The notes under the pieces were generated by a model. That model was not told the DNA's origin. It searched no databases and worked only from the letters and a program-made list of their open reading frames with translations. Positions 9,166 to 16,972 of a stretch of 64,000 nt of DNA are shown piece after piece (position 1 is the stretch's first letter; each line of letters begins with the position of its first letter). Location of the stretch: assembly GCA_036488875.1 (NCBI GenBank), contig DASXGW010000011.1, positions 33,489 through 97,488 of the forward strand. Reading direction: 5' to 3'. The DNA comes from Candidatus Baltobacteraceae bacterium. Lineage in GTDB: Bacteria; Vulcanimicrobiota; Vulcanimicrobiia; Vulcanimicrobiales; Vulcanimicrobiaceae. The position numbers and the translations under genes were made by a program.

Positions 9166-10377
9166 ATGCTGCAGAACGTTACCCTTACGCCCTCGCGCCG
9201 CACGCTGGAGTTCGGCATCTATCGCGACGGCGACAATAACCTGGACAGAATTCAAGAAAACGTCGTATCGCAGGCAATCGAAACCAGTGCGACCGATCGG
9301 AACGTGCAGTTCACCGTGGAGGACACGACCGCGTCCGACGGCCGCCGCATGCACACCGACGACTTCACGGTGGCCGACGGTCGCGTTGGGCACGTCGCCG
9401 CGGGCAAAGCGGACGATATGAGCGACGAACGGAATCTCGCGCAGTTCGTTGCGCGCACGCTCGACAACGCCGAGGCATCGGGAGCCAACCAAACGTGGAT
9501 CGAGCTGGTCGATCACGGCGGCGGCGACGGCGGCGGCCTGCAGACGCGCGACGGCTCGTGCATGTCGATGCCGGACATTGCCAAAGCGATCGGCGACGGC
9601 ATCGCATTGCACGTTCAAGAGCACCCCGAAGATGCCGGACGCCGCGTTGACGGCGTCGTCGCAAATCAGTGCTTGATGAATACCATGGGATTCGCCGACG
9701 CACTCTCGCACGCCGGCGTTGCGTTTTTGGCGGCAAGCCCGGAGACGATGGTCGCCCCAGGCACGCCTACGGCGGTCGCTCACGATATCGCGCAGCACGA
9801 AGACGATCCGTCGGCGATGGCGCACGCGGTCGTCGACGACGTCATGCAGAGCAAGTACGACTCGGTCTTCGGATCGCTGCGCCCCGCCGCCGCGTTCGAC
9901 GTGCTGGATCTGAGCGCGGCGAAGATCGCCCGCGCCGATTCGGCCATCAAGCGGTTCAACGACGACGCCGCGAGCGCCGCGCGCGATCCCGGCGTCCGCG
10001 CCGCACTTCGCGATGACGTCAAGTCCGTCGACGGAATGGTGCGCTTCCCGGAAGGCAGAACGCTTCCGTGGCGCGCCGATCGGCCGGCCATGGCAACGTA
10101 CGATGCGATCGCAAACGACGACCGCCTGGCAAGCGAAGTGCGCGGCGCCGCCCGAGCCGCAAGCGCTGCGGTCGGCGATTTGGTGCTCGCGCATCGGGAG
10201 AGCGCGAGCTTCGATGCGTTCGGCGGCAGCGACTATCGCGACGCGGCCGGTCCGACCGTCCATCTTCCGACGTCGCATCGTCAAATCGATCCCTGGGCCG
10301 CCAACGGCATCACGGAAACGCACAACGCATTCTACGATGCCGTCGATCAGGGCAAGCTCGTCCGCGCCATCGCCTAA
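9166..10377 (+). CDS. Clostripain-family (C11) cysteine peptidase
   Basis: A 403-residue member of the caspase-fold C11 family. The N-terminal strand 'FGIYRDGDNNLD' matches the family's opening 'Y-x-D-G-D-N-N-L'. The catalytic histidine is in 'ELVDHGGG' (His117) and the catalytic cysteine in 'VVANQCLMNTM' (Cys169). Clostripain-type enzymes cleave after basic residues, often after self-processing. Secreted relatives have a signal peptide; none is visible here, so this one is either cytoplasmic or exported by another route. A perfect AGGAGG lies 7 bases before ATG 9166. It is followed by a strong bidirectional terminator. The cleavage specificity is inferred from the family. Confidence 0.75.
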   Translation: MLQNVTLTPSRRTLEFGIYRDGDNNLDRIQENVVSQAIETSATDRNVQFTVEDTTASDGRRMHTDDFTVADGRVGHVAAGKADDMSDERNLAQFVARTLDNAEASGANQTWIELVDHGGGDGGGLQTRDGSCMSMPDIAKAIGDGIALHVQEHPEDAGRRVDGVVANQCLMNTMGFADALSHAGVAFLAASPETMVAPGTPTAVAHDIAQHEDDPSAMAHAVVDDVMQSKYDSVFGSLRPAAAFDVLDLSAAKIARADSAIKRFNDDAASAARDPGVRAALRDDVKSVDGMVRFPEGRTLPWRADRPAMATYDAIANDDRLASEVRGAARAASAAVGDLVLAHRESASFDAFGGSDYRDAAGPTVHLPTSHRQIDPWAANGITETHNAFYDAVDQGKLVRAIA

Positions 10378-10386
10378 GCCACCTAT

Positions 10387-10422
10387 AAAAAGAAGCCGGA
10401 GATCGTCTTTCCGGCTTCTTTT
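10387..10422. terminator. Bidirectional rho-independent terminator
   Basis: An 11-bp perfect stem (AAGAAGCCGGA at 10390-10400 with TCCGGCTTCTT at 10410-10420) has an A-run on the left and a T-run on the right. It can therefore stop transcription from both convergent genes, the C11 peptidase and the lipoprotein at 10441-11445. Confidence 0.9.
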
Positions 10423-10440
10423 GTTGTCCCAGCTTAGGGG

Positions 10441-11445
10441 TTAAGGCCCGTTGGCGCAACCATGATACTTATTTGAGTACATCGTCTGGACGAAGACTTT
10501 CAGCGTTCCAACCGTTTGCTTCGCCGGGAAGGAATCGCAAAGATCCGCGATTTCCTGATTGTACGGAATGTTGTACCAGCCCAGGGTGCCAAACGAGTTC
10601 GGGTCCGGATCGGTAATCGACTCGAACGTCTCGTGCAGAAGAGTGGAATCGGTCGAGTTGATCAGCGAGTTGTACCCTTTGGGCAGCTTGTACGTGCAGC
10701 CGCGAACGTTCTGGTAGGGCTCGACCGAGAACACGACGGGACCCAGGTCGGAGAACGTCACTTCACCGTGATACGCGCAGAAGTACCAGTTGGCCGGATT
10801 GTCCGGCGAATAGCACGTTGTCGTTCCGTCGAAACAGTTGTCCACGCCCTTGGGCAAAAAGATGTGGTACTCGTCGGTGTAACCGGTGCCGCCGACCGAC
10901 TTGGCAACCGCATGCAGAATCGAGAATAGATCGTTGTCGTAGTAAATGTTGCTGAAGGCCTGGTACGTAAACGGCGTACCCTCGCCGAACGTATAGTTGT
11001 TCGTTGACGCCTTCGTGTACTGGCCGAGCAGTTTTGCGATCTTACTCGCGGCAATGTTTTGCAAAAACTCTTCGGGCTTGCCCCAGCACGCCTCGTCGCC
11101 GCTCTTGCAGTTGACGTAGATATTGTGTTCGACCGCCGTTTTCATGATCGGACCGCCGTAATAGGCGAGATCGGCGGGATACGCCACCTTCGTCGCGGCG
11201 TTCTTGACCGGCTTGCCCCACTGGCTGGAGACCGGGAAGATGTGGTAGTGAAAACTACGAACGTTTCGCGCCGCCGCGGCGTCGCTCGCGCTCACGTGCA
11301 GCACGTGGCTCGTTGCCGTTGAGTGCAACGGCGCGTTGGGCGCCGGAACCGCCGGCGGTACGGTTATTTGCGACCCGGGGCTCGAGCAAGCCGCCAACGC
11401 CGCGAGGGCAACGAGTACGACACCCCGTCGCGCAAAGGGATTCAT
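10441..11445 (-). CDS. Secreted lipoprotein with HExxESxTDP motif, EXORDIUM/PHI-1-like (paralogue)
   Basis: A 334-residue lipoprotein with signal and lipobox 'ALAAC' (Cys20); GGAGGT precedes ATG 11445. It shares the whole layout of the protein at 5206-6141: 'YGGPIMK', 'CAYHGEVTFSDLG', 'VEPYQNVRGC', 'LLHETFESITDP' (His271), 'WYN', 'EIADLC' and the terminal 'MYSNKYHGCA'. The histidine, both glutamates and the TDP are kept in both copies, so they are probably functional, perhaps as a metal site. Family assignment to EXORDIUM/PHI-1-like is by motif order and remains tentative. The function is unknown. Confidence 0.7.
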   Translation of the reverse strand: MNPFARRGVVLVALAALAACSSPGSQITVPPAVPAPNAPLHSTATSHVLHVSASDAAAARNVRSFHYHIFPVSSQWGKPVKNAATKVAYPADLAYYGGPIMKTAVEHNIYVNCKSGDEACWGKPEEFLQNIAASKIAKLLGQYTKASTNNYTFGEGTPFTYQAFSNIYYDNDLFSILHAVAKSVGGTGYTDEYHIFLPKGVDNCFDGTTTCYSPDNPANWYFCAYHGEVTFSDLGPVVFSVEPYQNVRGCTYKLPKGYNSLINSTDSTLLHETFESITDPDPNSFGTLGWYNIPYNQEIADLCDSFPAKQTVGTLKVFVQTMYSNKYHGCANGP

Positions 11446-11540
11446 GAATTACCTCCAGATTTTATGGCGCAGGCTGGTTTACGAGCCGCCGAAAGAATCC
11501 CTGCCAAACAATCGGCGAGCGCCGTCGAATTCATCCGGCA

Positions 11541-13547
11541 CTAACGAAGCAGCTCGATGCGGCCGGGATAGATCGGGCGATTGATAATCCGCTCCAACGT
11601 CTCGGCCGGGTGGCCGAGCGCGACTTTGGCAAACTCCGCGAAGCTCTCGCGCGTGGCTTCTCCCTCGGCGAATCGCTCGTTTTGCTCCATGTCGACGCGC
11701 CCGTCAACGGGCAGCAGCGCAACATATCGACCGTCGTCATCCTCACCGATTTCGGCCAATCCCGAGTCTTGGAAAATCCGAACCGCGGCGCCGATGGTCT
11801 TGTCGCGCACTTTATCGATATCCAGCGTAGCCGCGATATCGGCGTAGCTCAAACGAATCGCTCCGCGCGAGAGGCCCTTGAGGCCGCGATAGATCTCGCG
11901 CAGCTTCGGCAGCGACGGCGCGTCGAGGTCGATCAAGAACTCGTTGAGACGGCGATCGCCCTCGCCGTAGAGCAGATGTATCTCAGCGTACTCGCCGTCG
12001 CGCCCGGCACGTCCGGCCTGCTGGTTGAACTCGGCAAAGTCGAAGTTGAGATGAAACAGCACGACGTGGCGCACGTCCGGCAAATCGATGCCTTCACCGA
12101 AAGCCGACGTCGCAACGACCACGCGCAGCCCACCTTCGCGGAAAAAGCGCTCGACGTCGTGACGATCGGGCGTTGGCATCCCGCCGTGATAGAACATCAC
12201 TTCGTCGCCGATCTTCTTGCGCAGCGTTTCGGCGACGCTCTGCGCTTCAGACCGCGAGTTCGTATACACTATTCCCTTATCATCACGCGCGAAAAGGTCG
12301 ACGAGGTAATCGGTCTTGTCCTTACGGCCGCGTGCGTCGACCACGTGCAGGTTTTCGCGCACGGTCGGATCGATGACCCACGCGGAAATCTCGAGGTCGT
12401 CGACGATCTTGCGAAACGGTTCGTCGTCGGCGGTAGCCGTCAACGCCAATACTTGCGGCCGCCCTAAGCTCGCGATCGTCGCGCGCAGCTGCGCGTAGGC
12501 CGGTCGATGACGCGATTCGAACAGGTGGTGCGCCTCGTCGACGACCACCAGACCCGGCGTGCTGCGCCCGGTAAACGCCTCGCGATGGAACTCGAGAAAC
12601 TCCGGCGTGGCGAGTACGAGATCCCACGCGCCTTCACGCAACGCCTCGAAGAGCTCGTCCCGCTCGTCGTTACCGATCGATCCGTTGGCCTTATACACGC
12701 GTAAGCCGAGCGGATCGAGCTTTCGGATCAAGCCTTCGTACTGGTCGTTCGCCAGCGCGCGAAGGGGATAGATGACGAGCGTTTTCGCGCCCTCCGCCAG
12801 CGCGCGGCGTGCGGCGACGTATTGAAAGCAGAACGATTTTCCGCGACCGGTGCCAAGCACGGCCAGCGTATTCTTGCCGGCTTCGACGCGATCGAGCACG
12901 GCGCGCTGGGCGTCGTGCGGCCGCGCGTTGCCGATGAGCGCGGCAACGATGCGCTCCTCATCGCCCTGCAATCGCTCGCGCACCGGTGACGAACTGCGAT
13001 CGCGTGCGGCGATCGTCGCGCGCACGTCGCGCTCGACGTAGATGTTGACGCCGCGGTTTTTTTCGGCACCGCCCCCGGTGAGCGAAGCGATCCGCGCGCG
13101 ATACGGTTCGCCGCCGTCGATGACCGGCGCGATGTGCTTGGCAATCGCGCGCTTGATGAAGCCGAGCTGAAGGTTGCCGTAAAAGACGGCAATGGCATTG
13201 GGATCGTGCGCGTTTTCCGGCTCGCGCCGCAGCTCCAGCTCGACGCCTTCGCGCAACCCTGCCAGCACGTCTTGCCGGCCCTCGAACGACACGCCCGCGA
13301 TCTTGGTATGAAACGCCGTCGCATCGCCGATGGTGGCGTACCGGTCGCGCAGATATTCGGAGCTCTTTGCAAACGCCCGATCTAAAAACTGCGCGAGCTC
13401 GCCGGTCTTTGCAGGCGCCGCTTCCCCCCGCAATGCAGCAAAGGCGGCCTCAAAAGCCGCCTCTGACGCAGTCGGTGGCGGAAGCTTAGTGCTTCTCTTC
13501 CTCTCCTGCGGCGCTTTCGCCGGGCTCTTGCGCGTGTTCGAACTCAT
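11541..13547 (-). CDS. HIRAN-domain RecQ-like DNA helicase
   Basis: A 668-residue superfamily 2 helicase. An N-terminal HIRAN domain lies at about 78-175 ('FHTKIAGVSFEGRQ', 'REPENAHDPNAIAV', 'LGFIKRAIA'). The RecQ-type core has Walker A 'GTGRGKS' at 232-238, 'DEAH' at 337-340, 'ALTATADDE' and motif VI 'QQAGRAGRDGE'. The tail has a winged-helix-like segment ('LSYADIAATLDIDKVRDKT') but no HRDC domain. ATG 13547 is used; the longer open frame is antisense-like sequence inside secF, which it still overlaps by 62 bases. HIRAN in eukaryotic HLTF binds 3' DNA ends at stalled forks, so a fork-repair role is plausible. It is downstream of secDF in one operon. Confidence 0.8.
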   Translation of the reverse strand: MSSNTRKSPAKAPQERKRSTKLPPPTASEAAFEAAFAALRGEAAPAKTGELAQFLDRAFAKSSEYLRDRYATIGDATAFHTKIAGVSFEGRQDVLAGLREGVELELRREPENAHDPNAIAVFYGNLQLGFIKRAIAKHIAPVIDGGEPYRARIASLTGGGAEKNRGVNIYVERDVRATIAARDRSSSPVRERLQGDEERIVAALIGNARPHDAQRAVLDRVEAGKNTLAVLGTGRGKSFCFQYVAARRALAEGAKTLVIYPLRALANDQYEGLIRKLDPLGLRVYKANGSIGNDERDELFEALREGAWDLVLATPEFLEFHREAFTGRSTPGLVVVDEAHHLFESRHRPAYAQLRATIASLGRPQVLALTATADDEPFRKIVDDLEISAWVIDPTVRENLHVVDARGRKDKTDYLVDLFARDDKGIVYTNSRSEAQSVAETLRKKIGDEVMFYHGGMPTPDRHDVERFFREGGLRVVVATSAFGEGIDLPDVRHVVLFHLNFDFAEFNQQAGRAGRDGEYAEIHLLYGEGDRRLNEFLIDLDAPSLPKLREIYRGLKGLSRGAIRLSYADIAATLDIDKVRDKTIGAAVRIFQDSGLAEIGEDDDGRYVALLPVDGRVDMEQNERFAEGEATRESFAEFAKVALGHPAETLERIINRPIYPGRIELLR

Positions 13548-14808
13548 CGAGGTTGAGCGATATCTCCTCGTGACCTTGTTCGAGTGCTTGGTCGTGCAGC
13601 CCCGCGTTCTGTGCGTCGAGCGGATCGATCTCCGATTCCGGTGCGTACGACTCTTCGACGGCGACCGCGCCCGGCGCGGCATCGTCGCGCTTGCGGCGAT
13701 AACGCGACGGCGTCGGTGACGGCGTCGTGCGCGCGGCGGCCTTGGCCTTCTGCCGGCGCTCGCGGCGTGCCGCGACGATGTCCTCGCGCGCCATGCCGCC
13801 GCGGCTTTGCAGCGCCGAGGACTCCGCACGCGACCGCGACGTCGACGTGCGATCGGAGGTCAAGCCGGCGCGACGCTGTTTGACGGCGGCTTCCATTTGA
13901 CGCTTGCGGAACACCAGCACCAGCGGGGCCGAAAAGAAGATTGAGTGGTAACCGCCCGAGCAGATGCCGACGAGCAGGGCGAACGCGAAGTTCTTCAGGC
14001 TCGCGCCGCCGAGCGCGAGCAGCGCGACCAGTGTGATGACGACGGTTGCCAGCGTATTGAACGAGCGCGTCATCGTCTGCTTGATCGACTCGTTGACGAT
14101 CACGTCGTACGGCTGACCCGCCATCAGCTTGGTGTTTTCACGTATTCGGTCGAGAATGACGATCGTGTCCATGACCGAGTAGCCAATGACCGTCAGCACT
14201 GCCGCTAAGAAGGCGTCGTCGGCGCGCCGGTCGGCCAACGCGTAGATGCCGATCATCATCAAGGCGTCGCGCACCAGCGCGATGACCGTCACGAGACCGA
14301 AGATGTAGTTCCAGCCGAAGCGGAACGCGATGTAGATAAACTGGATACTGAGCGCGATGATCAGCGCCCAGAGCGCTTTGATCAGGTACTCGCGACCCAG
14401 CGACGGCCCGACGGAGATGATCTGCGAAGCGGATCGGTCCACCGGTGCAACCGCGCCGAGCGCGTTCCAGAGCGGCGCCGAATCGTTGGCATACGCCGAC
14501 TGCGTTTCAATGATGAAGTGCTGGCCGTCGGTCTTTGCGGTCGTGACCGACTCGTCGGTGAGTCCGAGACCCGCCAGACCGGCCTTGATTTTGTCGGTCG
14601 TGGTCGGCTGCGTGAACGCCACGTCGATTTCGGTACCGCCGGTGAACGAGAGGCCCAGGCGTAGCATGTGCGACGGATTGAACCCCTGACCGCCTTGGAA
14701 GCCATGATAGACCATGGCGCCGACGCCCAGCGCGATGATGAGGTACGAGATCGTCGAGACGGTCCGGTACCAGCCGACGATATTCCAATTGAGTTTGCGG
14801 AAGAACAT
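13486..14808 (-). CDS. secF: Protein translocase subunit SecF with long charged C-terminal tail
   Basis: A 440-residue SecF: a first membrane segment near 20-40, 'LGLSFTGGTEIDV' in the periplasmic domain, then five membrane segments with 'VTVIGYSVMDTIVILDRIREN' and 'MTRSFNTLATVVITL'. SecF forms the proton-driven accessory complex that pulls exported proteins through SecYEG. About 125 residues follow the last membrane segment. This tail is first Arg/Lys-rich and then acidic, ending 'AGEEEKH', and is longer than in common SecF proteins. It starts 3 bases after secD. The helicase gene overlaps its tail. Confidence 0.93.
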   Translation of the reverse strand: MFFRKLNWNIVGWYRTVSTISYLIIALGVGAMVYHGFQGGQGFNPSHMLRLGLSFTGGTEIDVAFTQPTTTDKIKAGLAGLGLTDESVTTAKTDGQHFIIETQSAYANDSAPLWNALGAVAPVDRSASQIISVGPSLGREYLIKALWALIIALSIQFIYIAFRFGWNYIFGLVTVIALVRDALMMIGIYALADRRADDAFLAAVLTVIGYSVMDTIVILDRIRENTKLMAGQPYDVIVNESIKQTMTRSFNTLATVVITLVALLALGGASLKNFAFALLVGICSGGYHSIFFSAPLVLVFRKRQMEAAVKQRRAGLTSDRTSTSRSRAESSALQSRGGMAREDIVAARRERRQKAKAAARTTPSPTPSRYRRKRDDAAPGAVAVEESYAPESEIDPLDAQNAGLHDQALEQGHEEISLNLDEFEHAQEPGESAAGEEEKH

Positions 14809-14811
14809 GGT

Positions 14812-16182
14812 TTACGCCTCCGCCCCCGATTGACGAGCGAAGATGCCGATCTCGCTGCGTTTGATACCGTAGAGTTCCGGTGAGGTCAGGATCTCGTTGT
14901 CCACGAGCACGTCGACGAAGAAGCGCGTGATGAAGACGGCGGTAAAGAGCGAGACGATCGTTCCCCACAGCAGCGTAAACGCGAAACCTTTGACCGTTCC
15001 GGTGCCGAACGAGAACAGCACGAAGGCACCGACGATCGTCGTGAAGTGGCTGTCGAAGACCGCCGAGAACGCCCGTTTGAAACCGACGCGCACGGCCGCG
15101 CGCATCGACTTGCCGTTCCAGAGTTCTTCCTTGATGCGCTCGAAGATCAGCACATTGGCGTCGACCGCCATACCGATCGAGAGCACGAAGCCGGCGATGC
15201 CGGGCAGGGTGAGCGTCGCGTTCGACGCCGCCAAAATTGCGAGCATGATGACGACGTAGATCGCCAGCGCGACGTCGGCCAGGAAGCCCGGCAGGCGGTA
15301 GACGACGATCATGAAGACCAGCACGAGGGCGAGGCCCAGCATCGACGCCTTGAGCGACTGCTCTAAATCGATCTTACCGAGCGTCGGTCCGATCGATTCT
15401 TTTTCGACGATCTTGATCGTGGCGGGTAACGCGCCGGCGTTGAGCTCGTTGGCCAGCGTAATCGTTTGATCTTGCGTAAACTCGCCCGTGATTTGACCGC
15501 TGTCGAAGATCGGGCTTTGAATCGTCGCCGCCGAAACGTAGTGATGATCGAGGAAGATCGCGAGCAGCTTGCCGACGTTGGCGGTCGTCATCTTACCGAA
15601 CTTGGCGGCATCTTTGGTTTGGAACGTGATGTTCGGGCGGCCGGCTTGGTCGTAGCCGGCCTGCGCCGCTTTCAATTCTTTCCCGGTATAGACGACCGGG
15701 CCGCTGCTGTCGTACGCGGTCGTGTCGACGTACTTCTGCGCGTCGTCTTTAACTTTGCCCTTGATGCTGGGGTTCTGGGTGACCGCCAGCGCCGCTTCGG
15801 CTTTCTGGTAGATCTCCGGCGGAATGATCTTGTAGTCGAGCACCGCGACCTGCTTGAGCACCGCTTCGGCTTGATCGGGATTCTTGACGTTGGGGAGCTC
15901 GACGAGAATGCGATCGGTGCCGACGTTGCTGATCGACGGCTCGGCGACGCCGAGGCCGTTGATACGCCGGTCGATCACTTCACGGGTCTGCGCCTGCACT
16001 TGACTCGTGATTTGCGGCACGTCGGCGGTGGGGTAGAGCTGCAGCAAGAGCCGCGCTCCGCCTTGCAGATCCAAGCCGAGGTGAATCTTGGACTGGATCG
16101 GCGTAATCTGCCAGATCGATAGTCCCGTAAGAGCGAGAATGACAAGCGCCTTGATGGGCGTTTTGAGCTTATTCCAGGTCAT
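14812..16182 (-). CDS. secD: Protein translocase subunit SecD
   Basis: A 456-residue SecD: a single N-terminal membrane segment, 'LGLDLQGGARLLLQL', a large periplasmic region with 'RINGLGVAEPSISNVGTDRI', and five C-terminal membrane segments with 'GIAGFVLSIGMAVDANVLIFERIKE'. It works with SecF in proton-motive-force-driven protein export. ATG 16182 is chosen over the TTG at 16206 since it starts just before the membrane segment. A near-consensus promoter lies upstream (16260-16288). Confidence 0.93.
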   Translation of the reverse strand: MTWNKLKTPIKALVILALTGLSIWQITPIQSKIHLGLDLQGGARLLLQLYPTADVPQITSQVQAQTREVIDRRINGLGVAEPSISNVGTDRILVELPNVKNPDQAEAVLKQVAVLDYKIIPPEIYQKAEAALAVTQNPSIKGKVKDDAQKYVDTTAYDSSGPVVYTGKELKAAQAGYDQAGRPNITFQTKDAAKFGKMTTANVGKLLAIFLDHHYVSAATIQSPIFDSGQITGEFTQDQTITLANELNAGALPATIKIVEKESIGPTLGKIDLEQSLKASMLGLALVLVFMIVVYRLPGFLADVALAIYVVIMLAILAASNATLTLPGIAGFVLSIGMAVDANVLIFERIKEELWNGKSMRAAVRVGFKRAFSAVFDSHFTTIVGAFVLFSFGTGTVKGFAFTLLWGTIVSLFTAVFITRFFVDVLVDNEILTSPELYGIKRSEIGIFARQSGAEA

Positions 16183-16259
16183 GGCATCCGAACGGTAAGA
16201 GGGCAAGCAAACGGCCCTGGGCGGTGAGGCCCGCCGGGCCGGTGGACTTTAACCGTACA

Positions 16260-16288
16260 AGTTTATCCGGCCTCCCCAAGGGTGTCAA
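16260..16288 (-). promoter_or_regulatory. Sigma-70-type promoter of secD-secF-helicase
   Basis: On the minus strand, TTGACA (16288-16283) is followed by a 17-base spacer and TAAACT (16265-16260). Both hexamers are close to consensus. The start site would be near 16253, giving a leader of about 70 bases. A small GGCCC-GCC-GGGCC hairpin lies within it at 16228-16240. Confidence 0.75.
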
Positions 16289-16319
16289 ATGGCCGCCTAA
16301 AGGTCGGAAGGGGCACGAG

Positions 16320-16359
16320 TAGACACGTGCGACCGGCTCCGGATATACTTGGGATATCC
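16320..16359 (+). promoter_or_regulatory. mazEF promoter with overlapping inverted repeat
   Basis: TAGACA (16320-16325), an 18-base spacer and TATACT (16344-16349) form a promoter. The ATG of mazE is only 10 bases after the -10 box, so the transcript should have almost no leader. The inverted repeat GGATAT (16341-16346) with ATATCC (16354-16359), spacer 7, covers the -10 box and ends one base before the start codon. This is an ideal place for autorepression by the MazE-MazF complex. Confidence 0.65.
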
Positions 16360-16629
16360 ATGGCTCACAAACGCGCGAGCGGCGCAATCTCTACGATCCT
16401 CGACCGCTGGGGAAACAGCCTGGGGCTGCGGCTCCCGAAGGGCGTCGCAGAAGCAGTCGGCCTCGCTGAGGGCGACCGCGTCTATCTCGAGGTCGAAAAC
16501 GGGGCCGTGGTCGTACGGCGTGCGAAGCCGACATATACGCTCGAAGAGCTGCTCGACGGTTTGACGCCGGACATGCTTCACGGTGAAGTCGACACCGGCG
16601 AACCGATCGGCAAAGAAGACGTCTGGTAG
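16360..16629 (+). CDS. mazE: MazE-type antitoxin, AbrB-fold
   Basis: An 89-residue antitoxin. The swapped-hairpin AbrB domain is clear: 'WGNSLGLRLPKGVAEAVGLAEGDRVYLEVENGAVVVRR' in two overlapping blocks. An acidic C-terminal tail ('LEELLDGLTP...GEVDTGEPIGKEDVW') would bind and neutralise MazF. ATG 16360 immediately follows a promoter and operator-like repeat; no Shine-Dalgarno is visible, which fits leaderless translation. The stop is one base from the mazF start, so the pair is coupled. Confidence 0.92.
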   Translation: MAHKRASGAISTILDRWGNSLGLRLPKGVAEAVGLAEGDRVYLEVENGAVVVRRAKPTYTLEELLDGLTPDMLHGEVDTGEPIGKEDVW

Positions 16630-16630
16630 T

Positions 16631-16969
16631 TTGGGCTACATTCCCGATCGCGGCGACATCGTCCGCATGAGTTTTTCGCCGCAAGCCGGGCACGAACAGG
16701 CGAATCGCCGTCCTGCGCTGGTTCTCAGTCCGAAATCGTATAACGGCACCGTCGGGTTGGTTATCGTCGTCCCTATAACGTCAAAGATGAAAGGCTATCG
16801 GTTCGAGGTCGCCCTTCCAACATCGCTGGAAACACAAGGTGCCGTGCTGTCCGACCAGCTCGAGAATCTTGACTGGCGCGCGAGAGATGCCGTTTTTGAG
16901 GAAACTGCACCGGAGGCAGTTCTCGATGAGGTGACGGCGCGCGTCGCAGCACTCTTGGCAATACGCTAG
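16631..16969 (+). CDS. mazF: MazF/PemK-type mRNA endonuclease toxin
   Basis: A 112-residue toxin closely following the MazF pattern: 'YIPDRGDIVRMSFSPQAGHEQ', 'RRPALVLSPKSYN', 'VVPITSKMKGYRFEV', 'GAVLSDQLENLDWRARDA'. The conserved arginine in 'RRPALV' and the threonine in 'PITSK' are the active-site residues of the family. TTG 16631 is taken as the start because it places the first residue exactly where MazF proteins begin and follows the mazE stop by one base. It cleaves single-stranded RNA at a short sequence that cannot be predicted here. It ends 3 bases from the convergent flhA. Confidence 0.92.
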   Translation: MGYIPDRGDIVRMSFSPQAGHEQANRRPALVLSPKSYNGTVGLVIVVPITSKMKGYRFEVALPTSLETQGAVLSDQLENLDWRARDAVFEETAPEAVLDEVTARVAALLAIR

Positions 16970-16972
16970 GCA

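Noticed and set aside
13548..13829. N-terminal extension of the helicase
   Set aside because: Lies within secF in another frame with Arg/Ser-rich composition; ATG 13547 precedes the real sequence.
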